A stretch of 64,000 bases of DNA from the NCBI RefSeq assembly GCF_002272795.1, contig NZ_MLAT01000002.1, forward strand, positions 100,500 to 164,499, given 5' to 3'. The notes beneath the pieces were generated by a model that did no database searches, had not been told where the DNA came from, and saw nothing but the letters and a program-made list of their open reading frames with translations. This document shows positions 20,419-30,174 of this stretch, one piece after another (the first letter of the stretch is position 1; each line of letters opens with the position of its first letter). The position numbers were made by a program, and so were the translations under genes. The DNA is from Helicobacter sp. 13S00482-2 (GTDB lineage Bacteria; Campylobacterota; Campylobacteria; Campylobacterales; Helicobacteraceae).

Positions 20419-21306
20419 TCAATGCCAACACATACATCGATAAGCATTCTTTCCCCTACTCACTTTTCCGATGCAACTCACATTTACTCTATGAATAGAT
20501 GCTAATTTTTTAACACGCAAATAATCTTTTGGGGAGATACAAAAAAGCATTTCGTATTCTTCTCCGCTTTGAAAATTTTTATCATAGGAATTTTTTAGCT
20601 TAAAATAAAGTTGATGTATTTTAGAAAGTCTGTTGAGTTCGGCATTGATGCCATCTGAAATGTCTATTCCTAAATGTGCAAATCTACTGATAGCATAAAT
20701 AAAATTTGTCCTTAAAATTGGTTCATAAAATCGGGATTTTTTATTTATTTTCATGCCTGTTTTTAGCAATGTCTTGAGTTCGGCGTGACTCCCTCCAACC
20801 TTACCAGTATGAATGATCAGATCTCCTATCTTTGCTCCTATCCTAAAAAGAGGTCTTAACCGGGCTTCGCCAATCATACTTATGGCCATTCCAAGTTCTT
20901 TTCCACAGATGGTGTCCCCACCGATAATCTTGATATTGAACTCTGTGCAAACTTTTTTGATTCCAGCAAGGAGATCATCTAGGAGTGTTTTAGAGGCATC
21001 TTTTGGAATTGATATTCCCAAAAGGGCGTATTTAGGAATTGCATTCATTGCTAAAATATCTGATATGTTTATCAAAAATGCTTTTTTTGAGATTTCATAA
21101 TTAGAGAACCAACCCTTTTTAAAATGCACTCCTTCCCAAAACATATCCATAGCATAAACAGGCGATGAAATATCACTAGGGAGACAAAATCCCTTGCCTC
21201 TATGTAAATTCAATGGACGATTTGAAAATACCACCGCATCATCTCCGATGCCTTGTGTGATTTTAGATTCAACTAATTTTCTAATAAAATAAGATTCTTT
21301 ATCCAT
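20419..21306 (-). CDS. thiL: Thiamine-monophosphate kinase
   Basis: ThiL phosphorylates thiamine monophosphate to the active cofactor thiamine diphosphate, which Dxs in this window needs. The 295-residue protein carries the PurM/AIR-synthase fold motifs GIGDDAVVF near the N-terminus, IIGGDTICGK mid-protein and LGIDISDGINAEL in the C-terminal half. It is directly next to nadC (stop and start adjacent), indicating one operon of cofactor genes. The C-terminus (NAYRCMCWH) is unusual but short. Confidence 0.9.
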   Translation of the reverse strand: MDKESYFIRKLVESKITQGIGDDAVVFSNRPLNLHRGKGFCLPSDISSPVYAMDMFWEGVHFKKGWFSNYEISKKAFLINISDILAMNAIPKYALLGISIPKDASKTLLDDLLAGIKKVCTEFNIKIIGGDTICGKELGMAISMIGEARLRPLFRIGAKIGDLIIHTGKVGGSHAELKTLLKTGMKINKKSRFYEPILRTNFIYAISRFAHLGIDISDGINAELNRLSKIHQLYFKLKNSYDKNFQSGEEYEMLFCISPKDYLRVKKLASIHRVNVSCIGKVSRGKNAYRCMCWH

Positions 21307-22140
21307 TTATGCCATTTTCATACTCATATCAATCCAAACTGCTTGATGGATAAGAGAACCGATACTAATAGCATCTACTCCTGTTTTTGCATATTCAACA
21401 ATAGTATCTTTTGTAATCCTTCCACTTCCTTCAAGCAAGACATAAGGATAATGAGCATTTCTATAATTCACAACTTGTTTGATTTCTTCAGGTTGCATAT
21501 TATCACACATCACAATATCCACCCCTGATTGCATAGCGATTTCAGCAAATTCTATATCTTCACTCTCTATTTCAATTTTTGCTGTCCAGGGGATTTGTTT
21601 CCTCGCATTTTCTATAAAGGACTTGAGATCTCCATCTTTGATGTATTTCAAATGCGTGTCCTTTAGCATCAATGTATCATCTAATCCCATTCGATGATTT
21701 TTTGCCCCACCATTTCGCACAGAATATTTTTCAAATTCCCGTAAAAGTGGGCGTGTTTTTCTTGTATCTAAAATCGCTATATCAATCCCATCAAGCTTTT
21801 TGATATATTCAAAAGTATTACTAGCGATGCCACTAGAATGCTGTAATATATTTAAGATGGTGCGTTCAAGTTTCAGTAATGTTTTGTAATAACCTTCAAG
21901 CTCTAATAAAACCTGTCCTGAATAAAACTCTCCTTTATCTACAACATTCCAAGTAGCATTAATATTATAGATTTTACATATTTCACGAATATAAATCTCT
22001 CCTGAAAGAATTCCATTTCCTTTGGCAATGATTTTACCCCTAGCTAAAAAATTCTCTTCCAATAAGCGTTCAAATAAATCCCCTCTGCCTAAATCTTCAA
22101 GCAAGACATCTTTTACAAAATTCTCAATATTTCCAATCAT
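21307..22140 (-). CDS. nadC: Nicotinate-nucleotide pyrophosphorylase (quinolinate phosphoribosyltransferase)
   Basis: NadC converts quinolinate and PRPP to nicotinate mononucleotide, the step after NadA in NAD synthesis. The 277-residue protein has the typical block DTRKTRPLLREFEKYSVRNG followed by NHRMGLDDTLMLKDTH, holding the phosphate- and quinolinate-binding Arg, His and Lys. Its ATG overlaps the nadA stop by a base, so translation is probably coupled. nadC-nadA-psd in this order matches H. pylori. Confidence 0.95.
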   Translation of the reverse strand: MIGNIENFVKDVLLEDLGRGDLFERLLEENFLARGKIIAKGNGILSGEIYIREICKIYNINATWNVVDKGEFYSGQVLLELEGYYKTLLKLERTILNILQHSSGIASNTFEYIKKLDGIDIAILDTRKTRPLLREFEKYSVRNGGAKNHRMGLDDTLMLKDTHLKYIKDGDLKSFIENARKQIPWTAKIEIESEDIEFAEIAMQSGVDIVMCDNMQPEEIKQVVNYRNAHYPYVLLEGSGRITKDTIVEYAKTGVDAISIGSLIHQAVWIDMSMKMA

Positions 22141-23150
22141 TATGATAGCTCCAACATTTTATCTAAGGCTTTTTTTGCAAATTTAGAAACTTCAGGATCA
22201 ATAGAAATTTCATTATAGGGAGAATGATTTTTATATGCTTGTAAAACATCTAAAACATCTTTCAAGGTTGTCTCATTCATCGTAGGGCATTCAGGAATAG
22301 TACTAGAGAGGACAAAAGTATTTTTTTTACCATTGATAGGAGGACGAAGACGATTGACTAGGTTAAATTCTGTGCCAACGGCGACTTTTTGTTCTACTGG
22401 CAAGGAGTTCACATAATTGATAATCTGACTTGTAGAACCCACAAAATCAGCTTTTTGCACAACATCTGAAGCACATTCAGGATGCACAACAATAAGTATA
22501 TCTGGATATTTTTCTCTAAAAAAATCCACATCAGAAGGCGTAAAAAGCTGATGAACAGAACAAAATCCATTATAACAAACAATATCTGCACTCAATATTT
22601 TTTCTTTATCATCAATGCCCAAAATAGCTGACTCAAGCCCATTTGTTCTGGCAAGATTTTCACCCAAACATTTATCAGGTAAAAAGAATATTTTTTTGCC
22701 TTTTGTCCTAGCAAAATCAAAAATCTTACCTGCATTACTACTTGTGCAAACGAGTCCATCCATCTTGCCGACCTTTGATTTTACTTCAGCATTTGAATTG
22801 ATGTAAGTAATTGGTAAAAGATCTTCTTTTTTAATACCATAGCTCTCAAAAAGCTCTATACTTTTATCATAATATTCACTGCTCACCATTCTCGCCATAG
22901 AACAACAAGCAAGCTTAGGCATAATCACATCTTTTTGTGGTGCCAAAATCTTAACACTCTGCCCCATAAACCCAACCCCACAAAAGACAACCAATTTTTT
23001 TTCACTCTGACTTGCTTTTTTGGCTAATTCCAAACTATCCCCAGTGATATCAGCTATCTGCACAATATCATCTTTTTGATAAAAATGAGCAACCAATAAT
23101 CCATCTAATTCATCTAAAAGCTGTTTAATATTTTTTTTAATTTCTTGCAT
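22140..23150 (-). CDS. nadA: Quinolinate synthase
   Basis: NadA condenses iminoaspartate and dihydroxyacetone phosphate to quinolinate with a [4Fe-4S] cluster. I choose the ATG at 23150 because AAGGAT precedes it; a longer frame to 23192 runs into psd. The 336-residue product has [33 protein letters not shown], and cysteines in [18 protein letters not shown] and [10 protein letters not shown] that fit cluster binding. nadB is not in the window. Confidence 0.94.
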   Translation of the reverse strand: MQEIKKNIKQLLDELDGLLVAHFYQKDDIVQIADITGDSLELAKKASQSEKKLVVFCGVGFMGQSVKILAPQKDVIMPKLACCSMARMVSSEYYDKSIELFESYGIKKEDLLPITYINSNAEVKSKVGKMDGLVCTSSNAGKIFDFARTKGKKIFFLPDKCLGENLARTNGLESAILGIDDKEKILSADIVCYNGFCSVHQLFTPSDVDFFREKYPDILIVVHPECASDVVQKADFVGSTSQIINYVNSLPVEQKVAVGTEFNLVNRLRPPINGKKNTFVLSSTIPECPTMNETTLKDVLDVLQAYKNHSPYNEISIDPEVSKFAKKALDKMLELS

Positions 23151-23184
23151 CTTTAATCCTTGTTTGGGATTTTGGCATATTAAT

Positions 23185-23979
23185 TCAAACAAATTGACCT
23201 ATAACATCCCCAAATTTGACCTTATTGTCAATCAAAGGAAGGTTTTTTACATCTTTAATAAATATCACAACCGTTGATCCCATCTTAAACATCCCCAACT
23301 CATCTCCTTTTTTGATTATTTTTGGAACCTCATAGGTATAAATAGCATTTTGATTTGCTATAGTATTGGTCTGCACCCTATTTTCAAAATGAAGCACCAT
23401 TTGCCCTACATTAAGTGCCCCTACTGCAACAAAATACATTATTTTTCCTTTAACATCTTTGCATACCACCACAAGACGCTCATTTTTTATGAATAAATCA
23501 GTATTTTTTTTGAGTGAAGGTTTATTAACAGGTAAAAGTTCCCCAGCAAAATAACGCACTTCAAACACCTCCATTTCGCAAGGTGCATGATACCTGTGAT
23601 AATCTTTTGGAGAGAGATAAAAATTTATATAAGAATATTCCTGATCTAGGCCATCTTTTTCTCCCAATAATTCATTTACCTGATAGGACATTCCTTTAAT
23701 TTGCAATGCCGTGTTATTTTGAATTTTTCCACATTCTGTGATAAGTGCATCACAAGGAGAAATCAAAGCATCTATTGAAGCATCAAAATCTCTATGCTGA
23801 AGTAAAGAACGAGTAAAGAGTGCATTTAAGCTAGGATAAGATGAAATATCTCCAAACTCACTCATATTAATATCAAAAATCCTGACATACACCCAATTAA
23901 TAAATCTTTGAATCCCGCTAGGAAATCTAAAATTAGCAAACTTCCCAAACAGTCTTGAAACTTTATTACTGATTTTCAT
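23185..23979 (-). CDS. psd: Phosphatidylserine decarboxylase proenzyme
   Basis: Psd makes phosphatidylethanolamine and is a self-cleaving, pyruvoyl-dependent membrane enzyme. The start at 23979 has AAAGGAG just upstream; a longer frame to 24018 lies inside the upstream gene. The 264-residue product has [11 protein letters not shown] (about residue 130). Near the C-terminus is FKMGSTVV, the G-S-T site where cleavage forms the pyruvoyl serine. It overlaps the bpt stop by 14 bp, so translation is coupled. Confidence 0.94.
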   Translation of the reverse strand: MKISNKVSRLFGKFANFRFPSGIQRFINWVYVRIFDINMSEFGDISSYPSLNALFTRSLLQHRDFDASIDALISPCDALITECGKIQNNTALQIKGMSYQVNELLGEKDGLDQEYSYINFYLSPKDYHRYHAPCEMEVFEVRYFAGELLPVNKPSLKKNTDLFIKNERLVVVCKDVKGKIMYFVAVGALNVGQMVLHFENRVQTNTIANQNAIYTYEVPKIIKKGDELGMFKMGSTVVIFIKDVKNLPLIDNKVKFGDVIGQFV

Positions 23980-24709
23980 TATTCTCCTTTTGATAAATTT
24001 GCCAAATAGGCTGATCAAATAAATCTGGTGTATTTTCTAAAATCTCAAAGGGCTTAAAACGTTCCTTATACCCCATACAATAGTGGTCTTTAATCCAATA
24101 GCCTGGATAAAAATATTTTAGTCCTTTGTGTTGAGCTATTTTGATTTGAGTTAAAATATTCAATGTTCCAAGACTTAAGTCTGCAAAATCGTGATCATAA
24201 AAAAAATAAATTGCCGACATACTATCTGAAAGCACATCCACCAATCCTAAGCCTATAAGTTTTTCATCAAAATAATAGGAAAGCTCAAAACCAAAATCCA
24301 TTTCGCCTTCTGTGAACATATCTGCATAACTATCTAGATCAATCCCTTTATAGTCCCAACCTTTTTTTTCTACCATCTTTTTATGATATTTGTCATATAA
24401 AGCGAGTCGCTGCAAATCAACACTTGGGCGTGAAAATATAATTTTTAAAAATTCATTTTTTTTTAAAATGCGTTTATGGTTTTTGCTGAATTTAAACTCG
24501 CCCACAAGTTGGCGAATAGAAATGCAATCCCTGCAAACTTCACACATTGGAACAAAAAAATACTTTCCAAACCTCCTCCAACCTCTTTGAAGAAGTCCTT
24601 TATAAAAATGAGAACGACATTGTTCAATATACATATACCTGAATTTGCTTTTCTTGGTTTGTATATAACTGCAAATTTTTTGATCTGGGTAAAACTCAAC
24701 AATACGCAT
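23966..24709 (-). CDS. bpt: Aspartate/glutamate leucyltransferase (Bpt/Ate family)
   Basis: Leucyl/arginyl-tRNA-protein transferases attach a destabilising residue to protein N-termini so that ClpS-ClpAP can degrade them. The 247-residue protein has the N-terminal cysteine-rich block around PMCEVCRDCISIRQLV (about 53-68) and a GNAT-like C-terminal half with YPGYWIKDHYCMGYKERFKP. Transferred residue (leucine in Bpt, arginine in Ate) is inferred from bacterial precedent. It sits between psd and a conserved coiled-coil gene. Confidence 0.88.
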   Translation of the reverse strand: MRIVEFYPDQKICSYIQTKKSKFRYMYIEQCRSHFYKGLLQRGWRRFGKYFFVPMCEVCRDCISIRQLVGEFKFSKNHKRILKKNEFLKIIFSRPSVDLQRLALYDKYHKKMVEKKGWDYKGIDLDSYADMFTEGEMDFGFELSYYFDEKLIGLGLVDVLSDSMSAIYFFYDHDFADLSLGTLNILTQIKIAQHKGLKYFYPGYWIKDHYCMGYKERFKPFEILENTPDLFDQPIWQIYQKENNENQ

Positions 24710-24724
24710 ATATCAAGAATCTTG

Positions 24725-25243
24725 TTACTTAATATCAGCAAGTTTTAAAATAAATTCCACTTCGCCTCTACCTACCCTGAGGTCTTTGGCAATAGAATCA
24801 ATACTCCAACCATCTTGAAACATTTTAATGATACGATTTTCATCAACATCAGTGCTACTAGGAGAAAAATACCCAAACTCTCTGATTTTGTTTTCAAGTG
24901 CGATCATTTTTTCTTCAAAATAATCCCTATCTTTTGTTAGAACTTCCTGAATTTCTTGAATTTGAGAAGAAAGATTTTTAAGGCCTGAATTCAGATTGCT
25001 TTTGACTTCATTTTTAATATTCACGCCCAATGTAGAATTAGCAAACTCAGTCTGAGTTTCGTTTTCTTGAATCCATTTTTTTGTTTTATAAATCTCCTTT
25101 GTTAAAGCCTCAATGACTTTCTCCAAACGTTGAGTCTTTTTTGTGACATCTTTATCTTTGATATAAATATATAAAATCAAAAACATCAATATCAATAACA
25201 ATGCTCCAGATACCATCAACAAAAACTCTGAGTCAAAAACCAT
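24725..25243 (-). CDS. Membrane-anchored coiled-coil protein with a helix-turn-helix-like tail
   Basis: This 172-residue protein has one membrane helix at about 8-28, a charged coiled coil at about 35-130, and a small C-terminal domain reading DGWSIDSIAKDLRVGRGEVE, which resembles a helix-turn-helix. In H. pylori an uncharacterised gene sits at a similar place between psd and ubiA. Its ATG overlaps the stop of the upstream gene by one base (TAATG). It could tether DNA or act as a septal or flagellar accessory factor, but the sequence does not decide. Confidence 0.75.
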   Translation of the reverse strand: MVFDSEFLLMVSGALLLILMFLILYIYIKDKDVTKKTQRLEKVIEALTKEIYKTKKWIQENETQTEFANSTLGVNIKNEVKSNLNSGLKNLSSQIQEIQEVLTKDRDYFEEKMIALENKIREFGYFSPSSTDVDENRIIKMFQDGWSIDSIAKDLRVGRGEVEFILKLADIK

Positions 25244-25797
25244 TATTTATCCTTTGTATTATGTTTTAATCTGAGATTTTCCATTTCTTTATTTGCGATA
25301 TACATATCAAAATCCTCTGTGTCTTTTTGATGCATTTTTGTAATCTTAATGACCTGCTCAGAAATAGCTTGTCCAAAACTAGCAATGATTCGCTTTGGAA
25401 AAATGGGTAATTCAAAACGCATATAATAATCTGCTCCAACTTCAAGCTCTGCGGAATCTATACAGATTATCCCGTGCCCTAAAGCACAAACACTGGATTT
25501 TTTTCCTAATATATGTAAATTGGCTTCACGTTTATTAATAAAATTTTCTATGGAGATGAGTTTATAATAGATTTGAGTCAAAACCTCTAGCATTACTTCA
25601 TTGTCTCTGTCAAATTTATTTTTAGATTTTAAACGTTCAATCCAATTTTCAAAATCATCCGCATTCATATCTGCAATTTTCATATATTCTTTTTCATAGA
25701 TATCTGAAGCCTTATCATAAAAAAGCTCAAAGCCACAAGCAATAATGCGTGTAAAAATACCATTAGCTTTACAAATCTCCATAAAATCAGATTTCAT
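25243..25797 (-). CDS. Conserved hypothetical protein, possibly PilZ-like
   Basis: This 184-residue soluble protein begins MKSDFMEICKANG at ATG 25797, preceded by AGGA. A longer frame to 25860 is only the ubiA 3' end in another frame. The N-terminal half is helical (YDKASDIYEKEYMKIADMNADDF). The C-terminal half is beta-rich, with GHGIICIDSAELEVGADYYMRFELP, resembling the strand pattern of PilZ domains without a clear RxxxR motif. It overlaps ubiA by 11 bp. Function unknown. Confidence 0.72.
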   Translation of the reverse strand: MKSDFMEICKANGIFTRIIACGFELFYDKASDIYEKEYMKIADMNADDFENWIERLKSKNKFDRDNEVMLEVLTQIYYKLISIENFINKREANLHILGKKSSVCALGHGIICIDSAELEVGADYYMRFELPIFPKRIIASFGQAISEQVIKITKMHQKDTEDFDMYIANKEMENLRLKHNTKDK

Positions 25798-26668
25798 AAA
25801 ACATCCTAACACTGCTATCAAGTAATATAAAAATAAAAAATACAAAGCCCAAATATCCATTAGTCACAAAAAAAGCCTTTGGGATATTTTTAAAATCCAA
25901 ACTCACCAAATATTGTTCATAAATGAGCATACATATGGAAACCAAAAGCCCAGCATAAGCAAAAAACCACCCTTGTGAAAAATAAACAAAAAAGCCCCAA
26001 AAAATCACTGCAAAGAGATGAAAAAAACGAGAGATAAGTAAGGTTTTTTGTTCTCCAAAAATAGAAGGAATCGAGTACAAGCCCTCCTTTTTATCAAAAT
26101 CAATATCTTGGAGTGAATATAATAAATCAAACCCAGCAACCCAAAAAACAACTCCAATAGATAAAAATAACCCCCATAAAGGAATCTCCCCTTGAACTGC
26201 TATCACTCCAGCAATAGGAGCAAGTCCCAAGGAAATGCCTAAAATTAAATGTGCCAAATAGCTAAATCTCTTCATATAAGAATATCCCCCAAGGACCATC
26301 AAAAATGGAAGGGAAAGATAAAAAGCGAGTTGATTGATAAAATAACTTGTTAAAACAAAAATCACTGCATTCAAAATACAAAACAATAAAACCGATGTTG
26401 GCGAAATCCTTCCATCTACACTTGGTCTTGTGTTTGTGCGAGAATTTTTAATATCAATATCGCGATCGCAATATCGGTTAAATCCCATTGCAAAATTCCT
26501 AGCACTCACCAATGCTAAAGCACATAAAAATAAAGTATCAAAGCCAAACCAAACGCTTTTATTAATCTCCATAGATGCCACAACCATCGCAATCAAAATA
26601 AATGCACCTGAAAATACAGTGTGCTCAAAAGCAACTAATTCGCTAAAATTTTTAAGTTTTTTCAACAC
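25787..26668 (-). CDS. ubiA: 4-hydroxybenzoate polyprenyltransferase-like UbiA protein
   Basis: UbiA-family enzymes prenylate an aromatic acid in the inner membrane for quinone synthesis. I start at GTG 26668 because AAGGAAG lies 6 nt upstream. The 293-residue product has about eight membrane helices. Its two Mg-binding aspartate motifs are NRYCDRDIDIKNSRTNTRP (about 70-85) and DLLYSLQDIDFDKKEGL. In this phylum menaquinone is made by the futalosine route, where a UbiA-like enzyme prenylates its own intermediate, so the exact substrate is uncertain. Confidence 0.86.
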   Translation of the reverse strand: MLKKLKNFSELVAFEHTVFSGAFILIAMVVASMEINKSVWFGFDTLFLCALALVSARNFAMGFNRYCDRDIDIKNSRTNTRPSVDGRISPTSVLLFCILNAVIFVLTSYFINQLAFYLSLPFLMVLGGYSYMKRFSYLAHLILGISLGLAPIAGVIAVQGEIPLWGLFLSIGVVFWVAGFDLLYSLQDIDFDKKEGLYSIPSIFGEQKTLLISRFFHLFAVIFWGFFVYFSQGWFFAYAGLLVSICMLIYEQYLVSLDFKNIPKAFFVTNGYLGFVFFIFILLDSSVRMFYEI

Positions 26669-26685
26669 TTCAAACTTCCTTGAAA

Positions 26686-27228
26686 TCACTTTATCCCCAA
26701 TGAAACGACTTTTTTCAAACCCTCTGAGACACTCATATCTATTTTTTGCACCTTTGAATATTCTGCACGAAGCAAAATACCTGAAGTGGGATTTGGAGTA
26801 GTGGGGACAAAAATCCAATAAAACCCATCTTCCTCTTTAGTGATGAATCCTATCACGCTATTACCAGCTAAATCAACATAGGCAACCCCTAAGTAATTAT
26901 CTCCACCTTTTCCAGAAAACATCTTTACAATATCTTTTAGTACCATATAAATCGTAGCAATACCAGGGATCTTGCTTATAAAAAATTCAGAGACCCTCAC
27001 TAGTAAAAATTCTCTATTTTTCTCAAATAAATATCCTGCATAAATAAGCAAAAGTATCATCGCTAAAAGAATTCCAATCGTAGCACCCACGCTATTTGCA
27101 GTTGTATCAAAAAGTATCTCTACGAAACCTTTTATAAAACCAAAAATAAAAGATAAAAACCACAATAGAATAATAATGGGCAATAACATTATGACGCCCT
27201 TGCCTAATAACCTGAAAATTATATTCAT
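26686..27228 (-). CDS. DUF502-family membrane protein
   Basis: This 180-residue protein has two strong membrane helices (about 11-33 and 48-68). A soluble domain follows, with SKIPGIATIYMVLKDIVKMF and a C-terminal part ending before the ubiA start. The pattern LLGKGVIMLLPIIILLWFL at the N-terminus and PTTPNPTSGILL near residue 150 match DUF502 proteins, widespread but of unknown function. It is 17 bp upstream of ubiA and probably cotranscribed. Confidence 0.8.
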   Translation of the reverse strand: MNIIFRLLGKGVIMLLPIIILLWFLSFIFGFIKGFVEILFDTTANSVGATIGILLAMILLLIYAGYLFEKNREFLLVRVSEFFISKIPGIATIYMVLKDIVKMFSGKGGDNYLGVAYVDLAGNSVIGFITKEEDGFYWIFVPTTPNPTSGILLRAEYSKVQKIDMSVSEGLKKVVSLGIK

Positions 27229-27271
27229 TTGTTTCCTTAATCTTTGATGGTGTTATTGTACAATCTTTTAA

Positions 27272-28633
27272 CTACAAAAAATATAAATATTTTAAGACTA
27301 AGAATGCAAAAAAAGCCATACTTGATAGATTTAAAATCCAGTATGCTTTTTGAGATTTTATTGACCAAAGAGACAGTCCAATATAGCTAAGACTTAGCCA
27401 CCAAGGTGCATAAAACTCAATAAAAGGTGGTTTTATGGGCAAAATACTCCAGAAAAAAGCATCCAAAAAAGAACCATAATGAAAAAAATGCAATACTAAA
27501 CTCAAGGGAAAAAATACGATAAAAATAATTCCTACAGGAATACAGATAAGTTGATAAGGCGAAAAATAAGGAAAAAAGTAATGCACAATAGGATCAATAT
27601 TCCAAAATATAGTAAAATTAAAACATATCCAATAAGGGATTTTTGAAATCTTGGGAAAATGTCGCATAAATAAAAAAATATAAAAAACTCCTGCAACAGA
27701 AAGAATGAAACCTATGTTAAAAATAAGATTGGGAAAAAATGCGAGGCAAAATAAGCAAACAAAAAATAAAAGTGGGAAACTCACCAATCTTAATCCACTA
27801 AAATAAACCAAAAAACCAACTGTGGCCATCACAAAAGATCGAAAAAAAGATGGCTGATAATCTAAGAGCACCAAATAAGCAAACATAAAACTCAATACAA
27901 TCATTCCAAGATCGTAGGCCTCATTTCGATAAGAAAAATATCGTCTTTGAAAGTATCTATAAAATGGACAAAAAAGAGCATATAAAAATGCACTCAAAAT
28001 CCCTAAATGAAACCCACTAATAGCAATAATATGCGAAAGACCTAAGGTATTTGAAAGATCACGCCAATCTTTATGTAAAGGATCTGCGATAAACAACGCA
28101 CGATAAAGGTTGCCAACTAAATTAACTTGATGTTTTTGTCCTACACTATCAGAAAAATCTTTAGATTCAATGGGGTGTTGTGAGTCAATAAAATCTCTTA
28201 TCTTATCCCTATAATCTCTTTGATACAAAAGCGATATGCTATAGACATTCAAATAGCAACTTTTAAGAAATTTAATAAAATCACATTGGCTCAATTGTCC
28301 ATAAAATCGAGCATAGCGATTTGTAATATTTTTGATATCTTCTCTTGTGGTGGTGTAAAATGTATTTCCATCAAAATCAGATATTTTAAGCACAAAATAA
28401 TGAGTGATTTTTTTAGAACCATCTTTGAGTTCTTTTTCTTTTGTTTTTGGATACTGAAGAGTGATTTGACCAAAAAATTCTTGTGGGGAAGTAAAATTAA
28501 GCTGTAAAAAATGGTAATATTTAATACCTAAATTAAATATAAAAATAAATATCAAAATACTAATAGCATAAAACCATTCTTTTTTACCATCAATAAGCTC
28601 AATAGCATAAGGCGATATTTTGGACTTTTTCAC
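27272..28633 (-). CDS. comEC: ComEC/Rec2-type DNA uptake channel
   Basis: ComEC carries single-stranded DNA across the inner membrane during natural transformation. The 453-residue protein is short compared with classic ComEC because it lacks the C-terminal beta-lactamase-like domain; the H. pylori protein is also short. The competence block HIIAISGFHLGILSAFLYA (about 200-220) is clear and is followed by many membrane helices. It lies 2 bp after dnaB, as in H. pylori. Natural competence is therefore likely. Confidence 0.9.
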   Translation of the reverse strand: MKKSKISPYAIELIDGKKEWFYAISILIFIFIFNLGIKYYHFLQLNFTSPQEFFGQITLQYPKTKEKELKDGSKKITHYFVLKISDFDGNTFYTTTREDIKNITNRYARFYGQLSQCDFIKFLKSCYLNVYSISLLYQRDYRDKIRDFIDSQHPIESKDFSDSVGQKHQVNLVGNLYRALFIADPLHKDWRDLSNTLGLSHIIAISGFHLGILSAFLYALFCPFYRYFQRRYFSYRNEAYDLGMIVLSFMFAYLVLLDYQPSFFRSFVMATVGFLVYFSGLRLVSFPLLFFVCLFCLAFFPNLIFNIGFILSVAGVFYIFLFMRHFPKISKIPYWICFNFTIFWNIDPIVHYFFPYFSPYQLICIPVGIIFIVFFPLSLVLHFFHYGSFLDAFFWSILPIKPPFIEFYAPWWLSLSYIGLSLWSIKSQKAYWILNLSSMAFFAFLVLKYLYFL

Positions 28634-28635
28634 AC

Positions 28636-30102
28636 TTAAATATGGCTAATATCAATTTTAGTAGGAGTATAAGAACTCTCGCTTTCTTGTGCGATGTCTT
28701 CAAAACGAGTATAAATGCCACGATATTGAATTTTTATGCTCCTAACTTCTCCATTTCTATTCTTTGCTAATATTAACTCTGCGGGTTCGCCAAAGCCATT
28801 ATTTTTGTTTTCTTCTTCTCTTATTCTTCTAATCTTTTGAAGTTCATCTTGATATTTCTTATCATCTCCTTCTCTTTTTAGCTTCGCAAGTCTGTGCTCT
28901 TCATCTTTTCTTCTATAGACTCCATCACGATATAAAAACAAAATCACATCTGCATCTTGTTCTATTGAGCCAGATTCTCTTAGATCTGAGAGCATAGGTC
29001 TTTTATCATCTCGAGACTCAAGAGATCGATTTAACTGAGAGAGTGCTATTATAGGAATATCTAACTCTCTAGCCAAAGTTTTGAGCCCACGGCTGATATC
29101 AGATATTTCCTCGTGTCTTGGGATTTCATTTCTGCTACTACTCCCCCGCATCAATTGCAAATAATCTATGATGGCTATCTCTACATTTTGATTCTTACTC
29201 TTAAGTTTGCGAAGTTTGGAACGAAGTTGATTGACCGTAAGAGAGCTTCCATCATCAATATAAAAATCTTTTGAACTCATTAATTCAGAGCAACGAGTTA
29301 ATTCACTCCATTGAGAATCGCTTAAATTACCAACTTTGAGATCCTGAAGAGGAATAGATCCCATTGAGGAAAGTAATCTAAGCATTAATTGCTCAGCGGG
29401 CATTTCTAAGCTAAAAGCCGCTACTCCTTTTCCTTGTTTGAGCAAAATCGCCTCAGCGATACTTAAAAATAAGGCCGTCTTCCCCATAGATGGCCTAGCA
29501 CCAATAATAATGAGTTCACCTTTATTAAAACCAGTGGTTAGACGATTGAGTTCCCTAAAACCTGTATCTAGGCCTCTTAAAAGATTATTTCCCCTAGCCT
29601 TCAGCATTTCAATCATCCCAACAGTGCTTTTAACAATTTCTTCACTTTCTCTAAAATCACTCTGTATATTTTTTGTTGAGATATTATAAATTTGCCTCTC
29701 TACATCATCTAAAATCTCTTCACTATTAGAGCTAATATCAAGAGATTTTTCTCGTAAAAAGTTTGCCAACGAATGAACTTCTCTTTTAATAGAGGCATTT
29801 TTGAGCTCTCTGATATAAGCCTCAATATTGGCAATTGGATTTGTAGCAATGATATACAAAAACTCTTCATCGCTTATTTTTTTTCCATCAAAAAGTTTAG
29901 ATCGTATCAAATCCTCATCTAATGGAAGATCTTGTTCAAAAAGTTCTAAACAAGCCTCAAAAATATTTCTGTGTGGCTTATGAAAAAAATCTTTTGGCTC
30001 AAGCAAATCCTTGATTTCATCAAATCTACTAGGATCAAAAATAATCGAAGATATAACAACTCTCTCAATATTAATACTAGGACTATTTGGTATTTCTGCC
30101 AT
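28636..30102 (-). CDS. dnaB: Replicative DNA helicase DnaB
   Basis: DnaB is the hexameric 5'-3' helicase of the replication fork. The 488-residue protein has the N-terminal DnaG-interacting domain (SINIERVVISSIIFDPSRFDE onwards, to about 120). The RecA-like domain follows with Walker A GARPSMGKTALFL (about 205) and Walker B IAIIDYLQLM, plus the DnaB motif LSQLNRSLESRDDKRPMLSD. No intein is present; length is normal. It is followed by comEC. Confidence 0.96.
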   Translation of the reverse strand: MAEIPNSPSINIERVVISSIIFDPSRFDEIKDLLEPKDFFHKPHRNIFEACLELFEQDLPLDEDLIRSKLFDGKKISDEEFLYIIATNPIANIEAYIRELKNASIKREVHSLANFLREKSLDISSNSEEILDDVERQIYNISTKNIQSDFRESEEIVKSTVGMIEMLKARGNNLLRGLDTGFRELNRLTTGFNKGELIIIGARPSMGKTALFLSIAEAILLKQGKGVAAFSLEMPAEQLMLRLLSSMGSIPLQDLKVGNLSDSQWSELTRCSELMSSKDFYIDDGSSLTVNQLRSKLRKLKSKNQNVEIAIIDYLQLMRGSSSRNEIPRHEEISDISRGLKTLARELDIPIIALSQLNRSLESRDDKRPMLSDLRESGSIEQDADVILFLYRDGVYRRKDEEHRLAKLKREGDDKKYQDELQKIRRIREEENKNNGFGEPAELILAKNRNGEVRSIKIQYRGIYTRFEDIAQESESSYTPTKIDISHI

Positions 30103-30174
30103 TTTTCACCTGTTTGAGACTTTTATAGAATTCTATTGCATTTTCAATCAAAAAAAGATTAAATCCAACAAAAG

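Noticed and set aside
26669..26818. N-terminal extension of UbiA
   Set aside because: It lies inside the DUF502 gene in another frame; the GTG at 26668 has AAGGAAG at good spacing and UbiA similarity starts there.
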